Below are positions 41,592 to 50,679 of a stretch of DNA of 50,679 nucleotides, piece by piece. The notes under the pieces were generated by a model. That model had not been told where the DNA came from, did no database searches, and was given only the letters and a program-made list of their open reading frames with translations. The translations under genes were made by a program, and so were the position numbers. How positions within the stretch are numbered: the stretch's first letter is position 1; each line of letters begins with the position of its first letter. The DNA is from a bacterium. GTDB taxonomy: Bacteria; Chloroflexota; Dormibacteria; UBA8260; Bog-877. The stretch lies in NCBI GenBank assembly GCA_021802115.1, contig JAKABA010000017.1:1-50679 (forward strand), written 5' to 3'.

Positions 41592-42283
41592 CGGGATCTC
41601 CTCTCGCCGGTGCGCCTGGGTCGCCTGGGCGAGCGCTGCGAGCCGCACTCGGGCCGGGTGAGCCCAGTGTCAGTGGCGACAAGTCGGCCGGCACTCGGCG
41701 TCACCGTAAGGTCACCGGATTGAACCCTGCCTGTCAGCCGGGGCTGAGCGGCACAGCCGTGAGTTGGGACGATCCGCTCGGCGCTCAGTGCGTGCCCGCG
41801 CGGAACCACGGCCTTACGCGCCGGACTGCTCGGTCGGTCACGGCCCCCGCCCGTGATCGGCAGGAACCCGAGGGGGCCAGTAGCCAGTGGCTCGGCGGCC
41901 TTGGCTGCCGCAGCCCAGGGACACAGCACCTCGGCCCACGGCAGCTGGCATCAGTTCACCAGATGTAGCGGGTCAGCAACTCGCAGGCCAAGCCCGATTG
42001 GAGCGGTTCGAAGTCCTTGTTACGTGGCGCCCCGATCTCGGCTCGGCTCAGTTGCCAGCCCCGCTGGCCAACCCTCGGACCCAGCAGGGGAGCGCCGCAG
42101 GTCGGCGCCCAATCCCGCCCGGATGCAATTGGCAGATTGCTCCACAGCGTCCCGCGGCCGGGCAGTGCCCCGCCACTCCGACTCCACGAGCCGGCCGCGG
42201 TGGGGCCTCCCCACCGCCTGGCACATGCGTTCAGGAGCCCGGCGCTACGACGATGTGCAGCAGCTGGTTTCTCCTGCCCGAAT
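41592..42283. other. Intergenic stretch without supported gene
   Basis: About 690 nt. Several open frames exist on both strands, but none shows a recognisable domain, a ribosome site with promoter, or membrane pattern. It is the largest apparently empty gap on the chromosomal part of the window. Confidence 0.3.
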
Positions 42284-42832
42284 TCAGCCGGTCTGTGCCG
42301 CCCGGGGCAACTCCACGGGCAGTTGGATCAGGAAGGATTGGCGACTGGGGAGGGGCCGTGGCAACAGCAGGAGACGAGATCCGGTACCCTCCTCCCACCG
42401 CGCTGCCGCCCCCGCCATTCTCCAGTTGAGGAAGGCGAACACCAGCAGCTGGGCGGCCATGAACCCGAGCAGCTTGGGGTCTGCGGCAGCCACCAGCAGC
42501 CCCAGCCCGGTCACCGCCACCGCCAGATACCCGCCCACAACCAGCAAGGGAGCCCGCAGGGCCCGCGGCTGAAGCCGGGCTGAGGTGGTGGCGGCCTGCG
42601 CGGTGGCCCACCCCACCCAGCGCCGGAGGAGAAGGGTCATCGCGGCGCCGTAGACGGCCAGAATCCCGGCCATCTCCGGGTAGTAGAGCGGCGGCGGCTT
42701 CAGCCACATGGCGGTCGCAGTCCCCAACGCCACCCCGCAGGCAGCCAGGGCGGCGGCCAGGCCTTTCAGGTACTCCCGGGCCAGCACGTACCGGGAGGAC
42801 TCGACCCAACTGGGCGTGAGCGAGGCCCGCAT
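42284..42832 (-). CDS. Small polytopic membrane protein
   Basis: A 182-residue protein with about four hydrophobic segments (LAAALAACGVALGTATAMWL, MAGILAVYGAAMTLLL, LLVVGGYLAVAVTGLGLLVAA, LLGFMAAQLLVFAFLNW). The tail is soluble and Arg/Pro-rich. It lies 43 nt downstream of thiolase on the same strand and may be co-transcribed. No family recognised. Confidence 0.6.
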   Translation of the reverse strand: MRASLTPSWVESSRYVLAREYLKGLAAALAACGVALGTATAMWLKPPPLYYPEMAGILAVYGAAMTLLLRRWVGWATAQAATTSARLQPRALRAPLLVVGGYLAVAVTGLGLLVAAADPKLLGFMAAQLLVFAFLNWRMAGAAARWEEGTGSRLLLLPRPLPSRQSFLIQLPVELPRAAQTG

Positions 42833-42875
42833 GGGCCGGAGTGTACGCCCGTCCCAGGTCCTGCCGCCGAGCGGC

Positions 42876-44069
42876 TCAGGCGACCTCGACCAGCGTCGCC
42901 TCGCCCTGAGCCAGCCCCGAGCAGATCGTCGCCCCCCCGAGCCCCCCGCCGCGGCGCCGGAGCTCGAGGATCAGGGCACCCAGGATGCGGGCGCCCGAGG
43001 CACCGATCGGATGCCCGATCGCGATGGCGCCACCATTGGGGTTCACCCGGTCCGCCTCCAGCTCCAACATGCGTGAGCTGGTGATCACGACCGAGGCGAA
43101 CGCCTCATTGATCTCCACCACCTTGAGGTCCTGGGATGTCATCGCCCCAACCTGGCGGTCCAGCGCCTGCTGCAGCGCCAGGGCCGGGACGGTGGCCAGG
43201 TAGGGGTGGTCGGCAGCGGACTCGCCGTACCCCAGCCAGCTCGCCAAGGGCTCGGCGTTCAACTCGGCGGCCCTGCGCCGGCTCATCATCACCACCACTG
43301 CCGCCCCGTCGTTGATCCCCGGAGCGTTGCCGGCGGTGACCGATCCGTCCGGTCCCCCGAACACGGGTCTCAGCTCCCGCAACTTCTCCAGGGTCGTGTC
43401 GGGCCGCGGCTGCTCGTCGCCGGCGACCGTCACCGCCCCTCCCCGTTGAGGGACCTCAACCGGGATGATCTCCTCGGCGATCCGGCCAGCCCGCCGCGCA
43501 TGCTCGTAGAGCTGCTGCGATCTGAGGGCGAACTCATCCTGCTCCTCGCGGCTCACCCCGAGCTCAGCCGCGACGGCACTGCCGTGCTCACCCATGTGCA
43601 CATCGTCGACCGGGCAGGTGAGGCCGTCCCAGATCATGGAGTCGTACATGGTGAGGTTCCCCATGGCCACCCCCTGGCGGGTGCCCCGCAGCAGCATGGG
43701 CGCCTGCGACATCGACTCCATGCCGCCCGCCACCACCACCTCGGCGTCCCCCGACCGGATGAGGAGGGCCGCCAGATTGATCGCCTTGAGCGAGGAGGCG
43801 CACACCTTGTTCACGGAAAGCGACGGGACGCTGGAGGGGATTCCGGCCCGCAGCGCCGCCTGCCGGGCCGGGACCTGACCCATGCCGGCAGTGATGACGG
43901 TTCCCAGGATGCACTGCTCCACCTGGTCGGGCGTCAGCCCGGCACGGTCCAGCGCGGCCCGGATGGCGGCGGCCCCCAGCTCCACCGCCGGCAGCGAGCT
44001 CAGCCCGCCCCGCAGCCGTCCGAACGGGGTCCTGGCGTAGGCGACGATGACGGGATCGAGATCACTCAT
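42876..44069 (-). CDS. Acetyl-CoA C-acyltransferase (thiolase)
   Basis: A 397-residue thiolase. Nucleophile Cys90 is in [13 protein letters not shown], the general base His in [17 protein letters not shown], and the second Cys in [12 protein letters not shown]. The last motif departs from the usual C-x-G-G-G-x-G. Biosynthetic and degradative thiolases are not separable from sequence alone; neighbours suggest fatty or branched acyl-CoA breakdown. ATG 44069 lies 6 nt after TACCAT and is probably leaderless. Confidence 0.93.
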   Translation of the reverse strand: MSDLDPVIVAYARTPFGRLRGGLSSLPAVELGAAAIRAALDRAGLTPDQVEQCILGTVITAGMGQVPARQAALRAGIPSSVPSLSVNKVCASSLKAINLAALLIRSGDAEVVVAGGMESMSQAPMLLRGTRQGVAMGNLTMYDSMIWDGLTCPVDDVHMGEHGSAVAAELGVSREEQDEFALRSQQLYEHARRAGRIAEEIIPVEVPQRGGAVTVAGDEQPRPDTTLEKLRELRPVFGGPDGSVTAGNAPGINDGAAVVVMMSRRRAAELNAEPLASWLGYGESAADHPYLATVPALALQQALDRQVGAMTSQDLKVVEINEAFASVVITSSRMLELEADRVNPNGGAIAIGHPIGASGARILGALILELRRRGGGLGGATICSGLAQGEATLVEVA

Positions 44070-44075
44070 GACCCT

Positions 44076-44081
44076 ATGGTA
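44076..44081 (-). promoter_or_regulatory. -10 box of the thiolase gene
   Basis: TACCAT on the minus strand ends 6 nt before ATG 44069, which implies a leaderless transcript starting between the dehydrogenase and thiolase genes. Confidence 0.5.
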
Positions 44082-44102
44082 CGCGCAGCCCTGGCCGGCG
44101 CC

Positions 44103-45299
44103 TCAGCTCTTGGGCGCGGGATCCAGCAGCCTGGTGACGGAGCCACCGTACCCCAGGAGGTGGGAGGCAATTACGAGCCGCTGGACCTCCGATGTCCCCT
44201 CCCCGATCTCGTTGATCTTGACGTCGCGGTAGTAGCGGGCGACCGGGAGGTCCTCCATGAAACCGGAGCCCCCGTGGATCTGGACCGCCTGGTTGGCACA
44301 CCAGGTGGCGGTCTCCGAGGCCTGCAGCTTCGCCATCGCCGCGAACTTGCCGGCCGGAAGGCCGTGGTCGATCAGGGTGCCCGCCCGCCAGACCATGAGC
44401 CGCGCCAGCTCGATCTGGGTTGCCATGTCCGCCAGCTTCAGCTGGGTCGCCTGGAACCGGCTGATGGAGCGCCCGAACTGACGCCGCTGCTGGGAGTAGC
44501 CAACGCAGGCGTCCAGGCAGGCCTGGGCCACTCCGACCGAGAGGGCGGCGATCGCCACCCGACCGGCCTCCAGGATCTTGAGGAACTGGCTGAACCCGCC
44601 GCCCTGCCGGCCCAGGAGATTGCTCTGCGGCACCCGGCAGCCAGCGAAGGTGAGCTCCCTGGTGTCGCTGGCATGCCATCCGAGCTTCCGGTAGGGGGCA
44701 GCCTGGGAGTAGCCGGTCGTGCCCCGCTCCACCATGATCGCGCTGATCTCGTTGCGCCCCTCCTGGCTTCCCGTCACCGCGGTGATCGTGACCCCGCGGC
44801 TGATGTCGGTCCCGGCATTGGTGATGAAGCACTTGGTGCCGTCGATGACGAACTCCTCCCCCTCCCGCACCGCCCTGGTCTTGGTCCCGCCCGCGTCCGA
44901 GCCCGCGTCGGGCTCGGTGAGCCCGAACGCCCAGAGCGCCCGCCCCGCGAGGAGGTCGGGAAGGTGGCGCTCCCGCTGCTCGGCGGTGCCGAAGTTGAAG
45001 ATGGGGGCGATCCCCAGGGAGACCGCCGCCTCCAGGGTGATCCCCAAAGAGGCGTCGGCACGGGACACCTCCTCCAGGGCGAGCAGATAGCTGATGAAGT
45101 CGGCGCCCGCACCGCCCTCCGCCTCCGGGTAGGGCAGGCCGAAGAGGCCCAGCTCCCCCATCTGGGCGACGATCGGGTAGGGAAACCGCTCCTCCCGGTC
45201 GTAGACGGCCGCCTGCGGTGCTACGACCTGGTCGGCAAACTCGCGCGCCAGCTGGCGGATCGCCTCCTGCTCGGCGGTGAGCTCGAAGCTCAGCCCCAT
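44103..45299 (-). CDS. Acyl-CoA dehydrogenase
   Basis: A 398-residue FAD enzyme of the acyl-CoA dehydrogenase family, distinct from the one at 37052. Blocks are [60 protein letters not shown] and [19 protein letters not shown]. The catalytic Glu is in [11 protein letters not shown]. It begins 5 nt after the sucD stop, so it belongs to the sucC-sucD operon, linking acyl-CoA oxidation to the TCA cycle. Confidence 0.93.
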   Translation of the reverse strand: MGLSFELTAEQEAIRQLAREFADQVVAPQAAVYDREERFPYPIVAQMGELGLFGLPYPEAEGGAGADFISYLLALEEVSRADASLGITLEAAVSLGIAPIFNFGTAEQRERHLPDLLAGRALWAFGLTEPDAGSDAGGTKTRAVREGEEFVIDGTKCFITNAGTDISRGVTITAVTGSQEGRNEISAIMVERGTTGYSQAAPYRKLGWHASDTRELTFAGCRVPQSNLLGRQGGGFSQFLKILEAGRVAIAALSVGVAQACLDACVGYSQQRRQFGRSISRFQATQLKLADMATQIELARLMVWRAGTLIDHGLPAGKFAAMAKLQASETATWCANQAVQIHGGSGFMEDLPVARYYRDVKINEIGEGTSEVQRLVIASHLLGYGGSVTRLLDPAPKS

Positions 45300-45304
45300 C
45301 CGGG

Positions 45305-46192
45305 TCAGACCGCTGCCGGGCGGGACAGCCGCTGGCGCACCAGTTCCACGATCTCCTCGATGGTGTCCGCCACCCGGACGCCGGCGCTCTCCAGTGCGTC
45401 CACCTTGGAGCGGGCGGACCCGGTGTTGCCACTGATGATCGCCCCGGCATGGCCCATGCGCTTGCCGGGAGGGGCGGTGCGACCGGAGATGAAGCCGATC
45501 ACCGGCTTGGGATAGCCCCGCCCGATGAGCTCGGCCGCGCGCTCCTCATCCGCCCCACCGATCTCCCCCGCCATCACCACCACCTCGGTGGCGGAGTCGG
45601 CGGCGAAGAGCTCGAGCACATCGGAGAAGCTGAGTCCCAGGATGGGGTCCCCACCGATCCCGACCGCGGTCGACTGCCCGTAGCCGGACCTGCCCAGCGC
45701 CTGCATGATCTCGTAGGTCAGGGTCCCGGACCTGGAGACGATCCCGACCGGGCCGTCCTGCCCATTCTGGTTGGGGATGATCCCGACCTTGGCCCGCTCC
45801 CCGGGCGACATCAGCCCGGGGCAGTTGGGCCCCACCAGCCGGGTGCCGCGGCGGGCGAGGAAGGCGCGGGCGCGCACCATGTCATTCACGGGGATGAGCT
45901 CGGTGATGCAAACCACCAGGGGCACCCCGGCCGCTGACGCCTCCATGATCGCGTCGGCCGCGAACGCCGGGGGCACGAAGACCGCGGCCACGTCCGCGGC
46001 GGTCCGATCCACCGCCTCCTGGACGGTGTCGAAGACCGGCAGGCTCAGGTGCTCAGTCCCGCCCTTGCCCGGGGACACCCCGGCCACGACCCGGGTGCCG
46101 AACTCCAGCATCTGCTGGGTGTGGAAGGTGCCCTCGCTGCCGGTCATGCCCTGCACCACAACCTTCGACGAGCGGTTGAGCAGGATGCTCAT
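45305..46192 (-). CDS. sucD: Succinyl-CoA ligase alpha subunit
   Basis: A 295-residue alpha subunit of the ligase that makes ATP or GTP from succinyl-CoA. It has the CoA-binding Rossmann region ([18 protein letters not shown]), [20 protein letters not shown], and the phosphorylated His248 in [11 protein letters not shown]. The ATG overlaps the sucC stop by four bases. Confidence 0.96.
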   Translation of the reverse strand: MSILLNRSSKVVVQGMTGSEGTFHTQQMLEFGTRVVAGVSPGKGGTEHLSLPVFDTVQEAVDRTAADVAAVFVPPAFAADAIMEASAAGVPLVVCITELIPVNDMVRARAFLARRGTRLVGPNCPGLMSPGERAKVGIIPNQNGQDGPVGIVSRSGTLTYEIMQALGRSGYGQSTAVGIGGDPILGLSFSDVLELFAADSATEVVVMAGEIGGADEERAAELIGRGYPKPVIGFISGRTAPPGKRMGHAGAIISGNTGSARSKVDALESAGVRVADTIEEIVELVRQRLSRPAAV

Positions 46193-47379
46193 CTTCTGCC
46201 TCCCTGAGCCGCCACCAGCTCCACAATCTTCGCCGCCGCCTCGGGCGCGGAGACCGCCGGGACGATGCCCGCCCGCTCCAGGATCGCCCTTCCCTCCTCC
46301 TCGCGGGTCCCTGTCATCCGGACCACCAGGGGGACGCTGATCCCCAGCTGGTCTCGGGCCGCCACCACCCCGTTGGCCACCTCGTCACCTCTGGTGATGC
46401 CCCCGAAGATGTTGATGAAGATGCCCTTGACCGCAGGATCGAGGAGAACCATCTCCAGGGCATTGGCGACCACCTCCGCCTTGGCCCCACCACCGATGTC
46501 CAGGAAGTTGGCCGGCTCCCCACCGTGCTGCTTGACCAGATCCAGAGTGTTCATCACCAGCCCGGCGCCGTTGCCGATCACCCCCACGTCGCCGCCCAGA
46601 TGCACGTACGTGAGCCCCCGCCGCTTGGCCTCGACCTCAAGGGGGTCGTCGCCGCTGGAGGCGGCCTGCTGGTCATCCCCCAGCTCCTTGACCAGGTCCT
46701 GGTGACGGAACTCCGCGTTCTGGTCGATCTCGATCTTCCCGTCCCCGGCGATCAGCCGCCGCTGGGCGCTCACCACCAGGGGGTTGATCTCGCACAGGGT
46801 GGCGTCGAGCCGCTGGCAGAGTGCGTACAGCCGCTGGACCAGAGGCACCAGCTGGTTGAGCAACGAGCCCTTCGGCAGGGTCCCCTCGCCTCCCACCGCC
46901 GCCAGCGCATCCAGCGCCAGCTGGCGGATCTCGAAGGGGTGAGGGCCACTGAAGGGGTCGGGCCAGAGCTTGGCGATCTTCTCGGGGGACGTGGCCGCCA
47001 CCTCCTCGATCTCCATGCCCCCGGCGAACGAGAGCATCACGACCAGGCTGCGGCGATCGCGGTCGAGGGCGACCCCCAGGTACAGCTCGCGGGCGATGTC
47101 CAGCGCCTCCTCGCAGAGCACGGCGGGCACCCGGAAGCCGCGGATCTCCATCCCCAGGATCTGCTCGGCCGCGCTCCTGGCCTCCTGCTCGGTCCCCGCC
47201 AGCTTCACCCCGCCGGCCTTGCCCCGGCCCCCGATCGGAACCTGGGCCTTGACCACCACGCGCCCCAACTCCCGGGCCGCCGCGGCGGCCTCGGCAGGGG
47301 TGTGGGCCAGACGGCCCATCGGACATTCGATGCCAACCTGTCGGAACTGGGACTTGGCCTGATGTTCTAAGAGCTTCAC
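46189..47379 (-). CDS. sucC: Succinyl-CoA ligase beta subunit
   Basis: A 396-residue ATP-grasp beta subunit. [19 protein letters not shown] at the N-terminus, [19 protein letters not shown] (nucleotide-binding glycine loop), CEINPLVVS, and the C-terminal [12 protein letters not shown] and [13 protein letters not shown] motifs are all standard. GTG 47379 has AGGAGG about 5 nt upstream. TACACT lies further upstream (minus strand, near 47430). It is the first gene of the sucC-sucD-acyl-CoA dehydrogenase operon. Confidence 0.96.
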   Translation of the reverse strand: MKLLEHQAKSQFRQVGIECPMGRLAHTPAEAAAAARELGRVVVKAQVPIGGRGKAGGVKLAGTEQEARSAAEQILGMEIRGFRVPAVLCEEALDIARELYLGVALDRDRRSLVVMLSFAGGMEIEEVAATSPEKIAKLWPDPFSGPHPFEIRQLALDALAAVGGEGTLPKGSLLNQLVPLVQRLYALCQRLDATLCEINPLVVSAQRRLIAGDGKIEIDQNAEFRHQDLVKELGDDQQAASSGDDPLEVEAKRRGLTYVHLGGDVGVIGNGAGLVMNTLDLVKQHGGEPANFLDIGGGAKAEVVANALEMVLLDPAVKGIFINIFGGITRGDEVANGVVAARDQLGISVPLVVRMTGTREEEGRAILERAGIVPAVSAPEAAAKIVELVAAQGGRR

Positions 47380-47524
47380 CGATCCCTCCTGAGCGAGCCC
47401 TGCCGAATCGCGGCATCTTCGAACCTAGTGTAGGAGCAGGCCACCGCAATGACCCCGCCCGGGGGCGGCCCCACCCGCACGGTGGTGGTCACAATGGCCT
47501 GTCTGAGCTGGGGAGGAGGACTCG

Positions 47525-48682
47525 ATGGCGAAGGGGCTGGAGGAGGGGATCCGTGTCAGGCTGGCCGCCGAGTTCTCGGCCTGGACCGGCACTCGCCCGG
47601 ACGGGATCTGGTCGGCGCCAGGTCGAGTCACCCTGGTCGGGGAGTACCTGGACCTGTGCGGAGGGCCGGTGCTGCCGGCGACCATCGACCTGCGCGTCTG
47701 GGTGGCCCTGCGGCGCAGGCCGGGGGGCGGGCTGCGGGTGCGCTCGCTGCAGCGCCTGGAGGAGTTCGAAATCGACCGGGAGCAGCTGAGGCCTCGGAGG
47801 ATTCGTGGCTGGGCGGCGTACCCCCTGGGTGCCATCTGGGCCGTGACGCAGTTCAACGATCCGGGTACTGGGCTGGACGTCCTCCTCGACGGCCTCGTCC
47901 CCGAGGGCGCCGGCCTGTCGTCCTCCGCGGCGGTCGAGTGCGCCGTGGTCGAGGCGGTGACCGACTCATTGGGAGTGCGGCTCTCGCGCCGGCAGAAGGT
48001 GGCGGCGGCCAGGCGCGCCGAGGCCGAATTCGTCGGGGTCCCGTGCGGGCTGATGGATCAGGTGACCGCGGTCTTCGGGATGCCCGGGTCCGCCCTGCGG
48101 TTTGACTCGAGCACTGGCACCGTCCTGCCCACGCCGTTCGATCCGGCCGCGGCCGGCGACCGACTGTTCGTGATCGACACCGGCAGCCGCCGCCGGCTCG
48201 CCGACTCGCCGTACCCACAGCGGCGCCTTCTCCTGGCCGCGGCGGGCAGGATGCTCGGCCATGAACGCCTGGTCGACGCCTCGGCGGAGGAGGTGGATCG
48301 GCTCCTGGATCCGAAGATCCGCGGCGGCGCCCGCCACGCCCTGACCGAGCGCGACCGGGTCGAGCGGGCGCTGGACGCCCTGGGCCGCACCGACCACGAG
48401 GAGTTGGGCCGGATCATGTCCGAGTCGCACCGCTCCCTGCGTGACGACCTCGACGTCAGCGCCCCGGAGCTGGACCTGGCGGTGGAGGCGGCCTGCTCGG
48501 CTGGAGCCTACGGAGCCAAGCTCACCGGGGCGGGATTCTCCGGAGCGGTGGTGGCGGTAGGGCCAGAGCACTCCCAGCGCGCGATCGACTTTGGTCTGCG
48601 GGCGGCCTTCGCCGACGCCGGGCTGAAGCCGCCGACCCTGAGGGCGGTGGAACCCGCGCCCGGCGCCCGGCGCGACCGCTGA
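47525..48682 (+). CDS. galK: Galactokinase-like GHMP kinase
   Basis: A 385-residue GHMP kinase. Motif 1 is SAPGRVTLVGEYLDLCGGPVL, equivalent to the galactokinase signature GRVNLIGEHTDYNGG but with Tyr in place of the galactose-contacting His. Motif 2 is PEGAGLSSSAAVE (ATP phosphates), the catalytic Asp is in GVPCGLMDQ, and motif 3 is KLTGAGFSGAVVAV. ATG 47525 has GGAGGAGG upstream. No other Leloir gene is nearby. Galactokinase is the closest call, but another sugar such as arabinose or N-acetylgalactosamine is possible. Confidence 0.8.
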   Translation: MAKGLEEGIRVRLAAEFSAWTGTRPDGIWSAPGRVTLVGEYLDLCGGPVLPATIDLRVWVALRRRPGGGLRVRSLQRLEEFEIDREQLRPRRIRGWAAYPLGAIWAVTQFNDPGTGLDVLLDGLVPEGAGLSSSAAVECAVVEAVTDSLGVRLSRRQKVAAARRAEAEFVGVPCGLMDQVTAVFGMPGSALRFDSSTGTVLPTPFDPAAAGDRLFVIDTGSRRRLADSPYPQRRLLLAAAGRMLGHERLVDASAEEVDRLLDPKIRGGARHALTERDRVERALDALGRTDHEELGRIMSESHRSLRDDLDVSAPELDLAVEAACSAGAYGAKLTGAGFSGAVVAVGPEHSQRAIDFGLRAAFADAGLKPPTLRAVEPAPGARRDR

Positions 48683-48708
48683 GCCTCGCCGCAGATCGCG
48701 GCGGGTGC

Positions 48709-50310
48709 TCAGAGAGGGATGTTGCCGTGGCGGCGCTCCGGCCCCCGCACCCGCTTGGTGGACGCCATGCGCAGTGCCCGGATCAGACACGCCCGGGTCT
48801 GGCGCGGCTCGATGACGTCGTCGACATAGCCGCGCTCGGCCGCGTGGTAGGGATTGGCGAACTGCTCGCGGTAGGCGGCCGCCAGCTCCGCCTCGGCCAG
48901 AGGCGGCCCCGAGCCCCGCTGCCGGCTGAGAAACCTGACCGCGCCCTCCGCGCCCATGACCGCGATCTCGGCGGTGGGCCAGGCGGCGTTCCAATCCGCG
49001 CCCAGGTGCTTGCTGCACATGACGTCATAGGCTCCGCCGTAGGCCTTCCGGGTGATCACGGTGAGCTTCGGGACGGTCGCCTCGGCGTAGGCGTAGAGGA
49101 GTTTGGCGCCGTGGCGAATGATGCCGCCGTATTCCTGATCGGTGCCGGGCAGGAACCCGGGCACGTCGACCAGGGTGACGAGCGGGATGTTGAAGGCGTC
49201 ACAGAAGCGGACGAAGCGCGCCCCCTTGACCGAGGCCGCGATGTCAAGGGAGCCCGCCAGGTGCTTGGGCTGGTTGGCGATCACCCCCACGCTGGCGCCG
49301 TCGAGATGGGCGAAGCCCACGACCAGGTTGGGGGCGAACAGCGGCTGAACCTCCAGGAAGCGGCCGTCGTCGACCACCCGGTGGATCACGTCGCGCATCT
49401 CGTAGGGCTCGCGGTGGCTGCTCGGGATGATCTCCTGGAGCTCGGGGTCGGCCCGGTCCCAGGGGTCGGCGGTCGGTACCCTGGGAGGGGCCTCCCTGGA
49501 GTTCTGAGGCAGGAAGGAGAGCAGCTCACGGATCTGTTGGAAGGCCTGGTCCTCGCTGGTCGCCTCGAAGTGGGCCACCCCACTGCGCTGGGAGTGGACG
49601 TCCGCCCCTCCCAGCTGCTCGAAGTCGACGTCCTCGCCGGTGGTCACCCGGACCACCTCGGGGCCGGTGATGAACATGTAGCCCACGTGGCGCACCATGA
49701 AGGTGAAATCGGTGATCGCGGGCGAGTAGACGGCTCCCCCCGTGCAGGGCCCGGCGATCAGGGAGAGCTGGGGCACCACCCCGCTGCAGCGGACGTTGCG
49801 GTAGAAGATGTCGGCGTATCCCGCCAGGGACACGACGCCCTCCTGGATCCGGGCCCCGGCGCTGTCGTTGATCCCGATCAGGGGACAGCCGGTGCGCTCG
49901 GCCAGTTCCATGACCTTCACGACCTTCTCCGCGAAGGCCTCACCCAGCGAGCCGCCCATGAAGGAGGCGTCATGGGAGAAGACGAAGACCCGGCGCCCGC
50001 CGATCTCGCCGAAGCCGGTGACCACCCCATCACCCGCCACACGCCGCTCCGCCATGTCGAACTGCTCCGAACGGTGGACCACGAAGGCGTCGAGCTCGGT
50101 GAAGCTGTCGGGGTCGAGCAGCCGGCGGATTCGCTCGCGAGCGGTCAGCCGCCCCTTGCGCCGCTGCAGCCGCTCGGGCTCGCCACCGCGATGGACCGCG
50201 TCGTGGCGGCGCTTGCGCAGCTGATTGATGAGGCGCTCGTTCTTGGTCGGCTCCCGGGCGGGATCCGCGCTTGGCTTGGGGCCCTGACCGGGCCGCTCCT
50301 GCTTGGCCAC
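48709..50310 (-). CDS. pccB: Acyl-CoA carboxylase carboxyltransferase, propionyl-CoA type
   Basis: A 533-residue biotin-dependent carboxyltransferase beta subunit. Both crotonase-like halves are present with their oxyanion regions ([12 protein letters not shown] with [11 protein letters not shown], and [13 protein letters not shown] with [11 protein letters not shown]), and the conserved end [15 protein letters not shown]. Asp429 in GGAYDVM is at the position of Asp422 in Streptomyces PccB, which favours propionyl-CoA; AccB has Ile there and AccD5 Cys. The biotin carboxylase subunit is not in the window. GTG start. Confidence 0.92.
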   Translation of the reverse strand: MAKQERPGQGPKPSADPAREPTKNERLINQLRKRRHDAVHRGGEPERLQRRKGRLTARERIRRLLDPDSFTELDAFVVHRSEQFDMAERRVAGDGVVTGFGEIGGRRVFVFSHDASFMGGSLGEAFAEKVVKVMELAERTGCPLIGINDSAGARIQEGVVSLAGYADIFYRNVRCSGVVPQLSLIAGPCTGGAVYSPAITDFTFMVRHVGYMFITGPEVVRVTTGEDVDFEQLGGADVHSQRSGVAHFEATSEDQAFQQIRELLSFLPQNSREAPPRVPTADPWDRADPELQEIIPSSHREPYEMRDVIHRVVDDGRFLEVQPLFAPNLVVGFAHLDGASVGVIANQPKHLAGSLDIAASVKGARFVRFCDAFNIPLVTLVDVPGFLPGTDQEYGGIIRHGAKLLYAYAEATVPKLTVITRKAYGGAYDVMCSKHLGADWNAAWPTAEIAVMGAEGAVRFLSRQRGSGPPLAEAELAAAYREQFANPYHAAERGYVDDVIEPRQTRACLIRALRMASTKRVRGPERRHGNIPL

Positions 50311-50369
50311 CGCCTCATCTTCTCCGATCGCAGGGGTCGCCGGCCGAGCCTTCTCCGATCCGAGCCGCG

Positions 50370-50679
50370 ATGAGCACGTTCCTGCGCGCGGTCTGGCGGC
50401 GCTGCCAACCGCCCGCCCTGCAGCGCCCGGCCCAGCCCGGCTGGCACCTGCCCGAGTGGGGGGCGGAGTTCCTCGGCACCTTCCTGCTGGTGCTGGGCGG
50501 GCTGAGCGCGGTCTGCCTCGACTTCGGCCACGGCTCGCCGGTCCCGCATCTCATCCCCTCGGTCAGCGTGAGGCTGCTCATCACCGGCCTCCTCTTTGCC
50601 GGCTGCGGGAGCCTGATCGCCATCTCCCCCTTTGGACGGTTGAGCGGCGCGCACGTAAACCCCTGCGTGACCCTCGCCT
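50370..50679 (+). CDS. Aquaporin/MIP-family channel, C-terminus cut by window edge
   Basis: The first 103 residues of a major intrinsic protein. A basic, Pro-rich N-terminus leads into the first TM helix ([16 protein letters not shown]). A second hydrophobic segment and the first pore motif [12 protein letters not shown] follow. The pore motif reads NPC instead of the usual NPA. ATG 50370 is divergent from pccB over a 59-nt gap. Whether it conducts water or glycerol cannot be judged without the second half. Confidence 0.85.
   Translation, partial: MSTFLRAVWRRCQPPALQRPAQPGWHLPEWGAEFLGTFLLVLGGLSAVCLDFGHGSPVPHLIPSVSVRLLITGLLFAGCGSLIAISPFGRLSGAHVNPCVTLA

Noticed and set aside
43206..45515. Long plus-strand open frame opposite thiolase and acyl-CoA dehydrogenase
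   Set aside because: No domain recognisable, His/Arg/Gly-rich translation typical of an antisense frame; the minus strand encodes complete enzymes.
50319..50360. 11-bp direct repeat CTTCTCCGATC twice between pccB and the aquaporin gene
   Set aside because: Could be a regulator site, but only two copies, no symmetry and no known regulator next to it.
48727..50373. Long plus-strand open frame opposite the carboxyltransferase
   Set aside because: Mirror frame of a well-conserved enzyme; no motif of its own.
1..50679. CRISPR arrays, insertion sequences, restriction or other classical defence genes
   Set aside because: No regular repeat-spacer pattern, transposase or known defence protein was found apart from the decayed VapC remnant.

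Overview
The window is high-GC bacterial chromosome with tightly packed genes on both strands, many stop/start overlaps and frequent GTG/TTG starts. Eight genes appear to lack a leader: a TANNNT -10 box lies only 6-8 nt before the start codon, as is common in Actinobacteria and neighbouring Terrabacteria. Together with acyl-CoA mutase, propionyl-CoA carboxylase, DUF2089/DUF4097 and MpaB/DUF2236 genes, this suggests a soil-type actinobacterial, Chloroflexota or Dormibacterota-like organism. The phylum is inference; no rRNA is present.

Layout. 1-11,000: core and accessory chromosome with peptide deformylase (cut by the window edge), YceI, MarR plus a double PCP_red protein, a DUF2089-DUF4097 pair, a DtxR-type regulator divergent from an FTR1 iron permease over an IdeR-like box, an S9 peptidase, a nitrobindin-kynureninase operon, an MpaB-type protein and a histidine phosphatase. 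11,009-11,086: tRNA-Pro(CGG). 11,068-19,105: an 8-kb integrative element inserted in the 3' end of that tRNA and bounded by 22-bp direct repeats. It has a short overlapping operon (unknown ORF - Rep - Xis - Int), a GntR/HutC regulator that shares a candidate operator with the operon, a duplicated 24-bp tandem motif near each end that looks like integrase arm sites, and three predicted lipoproteins as cargo. No DNA translocase or relaxase is visible. 19,219-19,745: a decayed Phd/VapC-like toxin-antitoxin pair beside attR.

20,178-34,463: a large PAS/GAF/GGDEF/EAL protein, a TPP-dependent enzyme, RarA, bL25, the B12-binding subunit of an acyl-CoA mutase, a polytopic membrane protein, a radical SAM/SPASM protein, a degenerate ADP-ribosylglycohydrolase-fold protein with a NYN nuclease, and a MeaB-mutase operon. 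The large mutase subunit has Phe and Gln where methylmalonyl-CoA mutase has Tyr89 and Arg207, which is the isobutyryl-CoA mutase pattern. 34,689-50,679: an epimerase-like enzyme, a lipoprotein, two acyl-CoA dehydrogenases, an EAL response regulator with a hybrid histidine kinase, thiolase, succinyl-CoA ligase (SucCD), a galactokinase-like GHMP kinase, a propionyl-CoA-type carboxyltransferase and the start of an aquaporin.

Working together: acyl-CoA dehydrogenases, thiolase, carboxyltransferase, the B12-dependent mutase with its chaperone, and SucCD form a scattered short/branched-chain acyl-CoA pathway feeding the TCA cycle. Two independent c-di-GMP loci (20,178-23,345 and 38,270-41,591) suggest second-messenger signalling. 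The most novel material is the integrative element with its switch and arm-site architecture.
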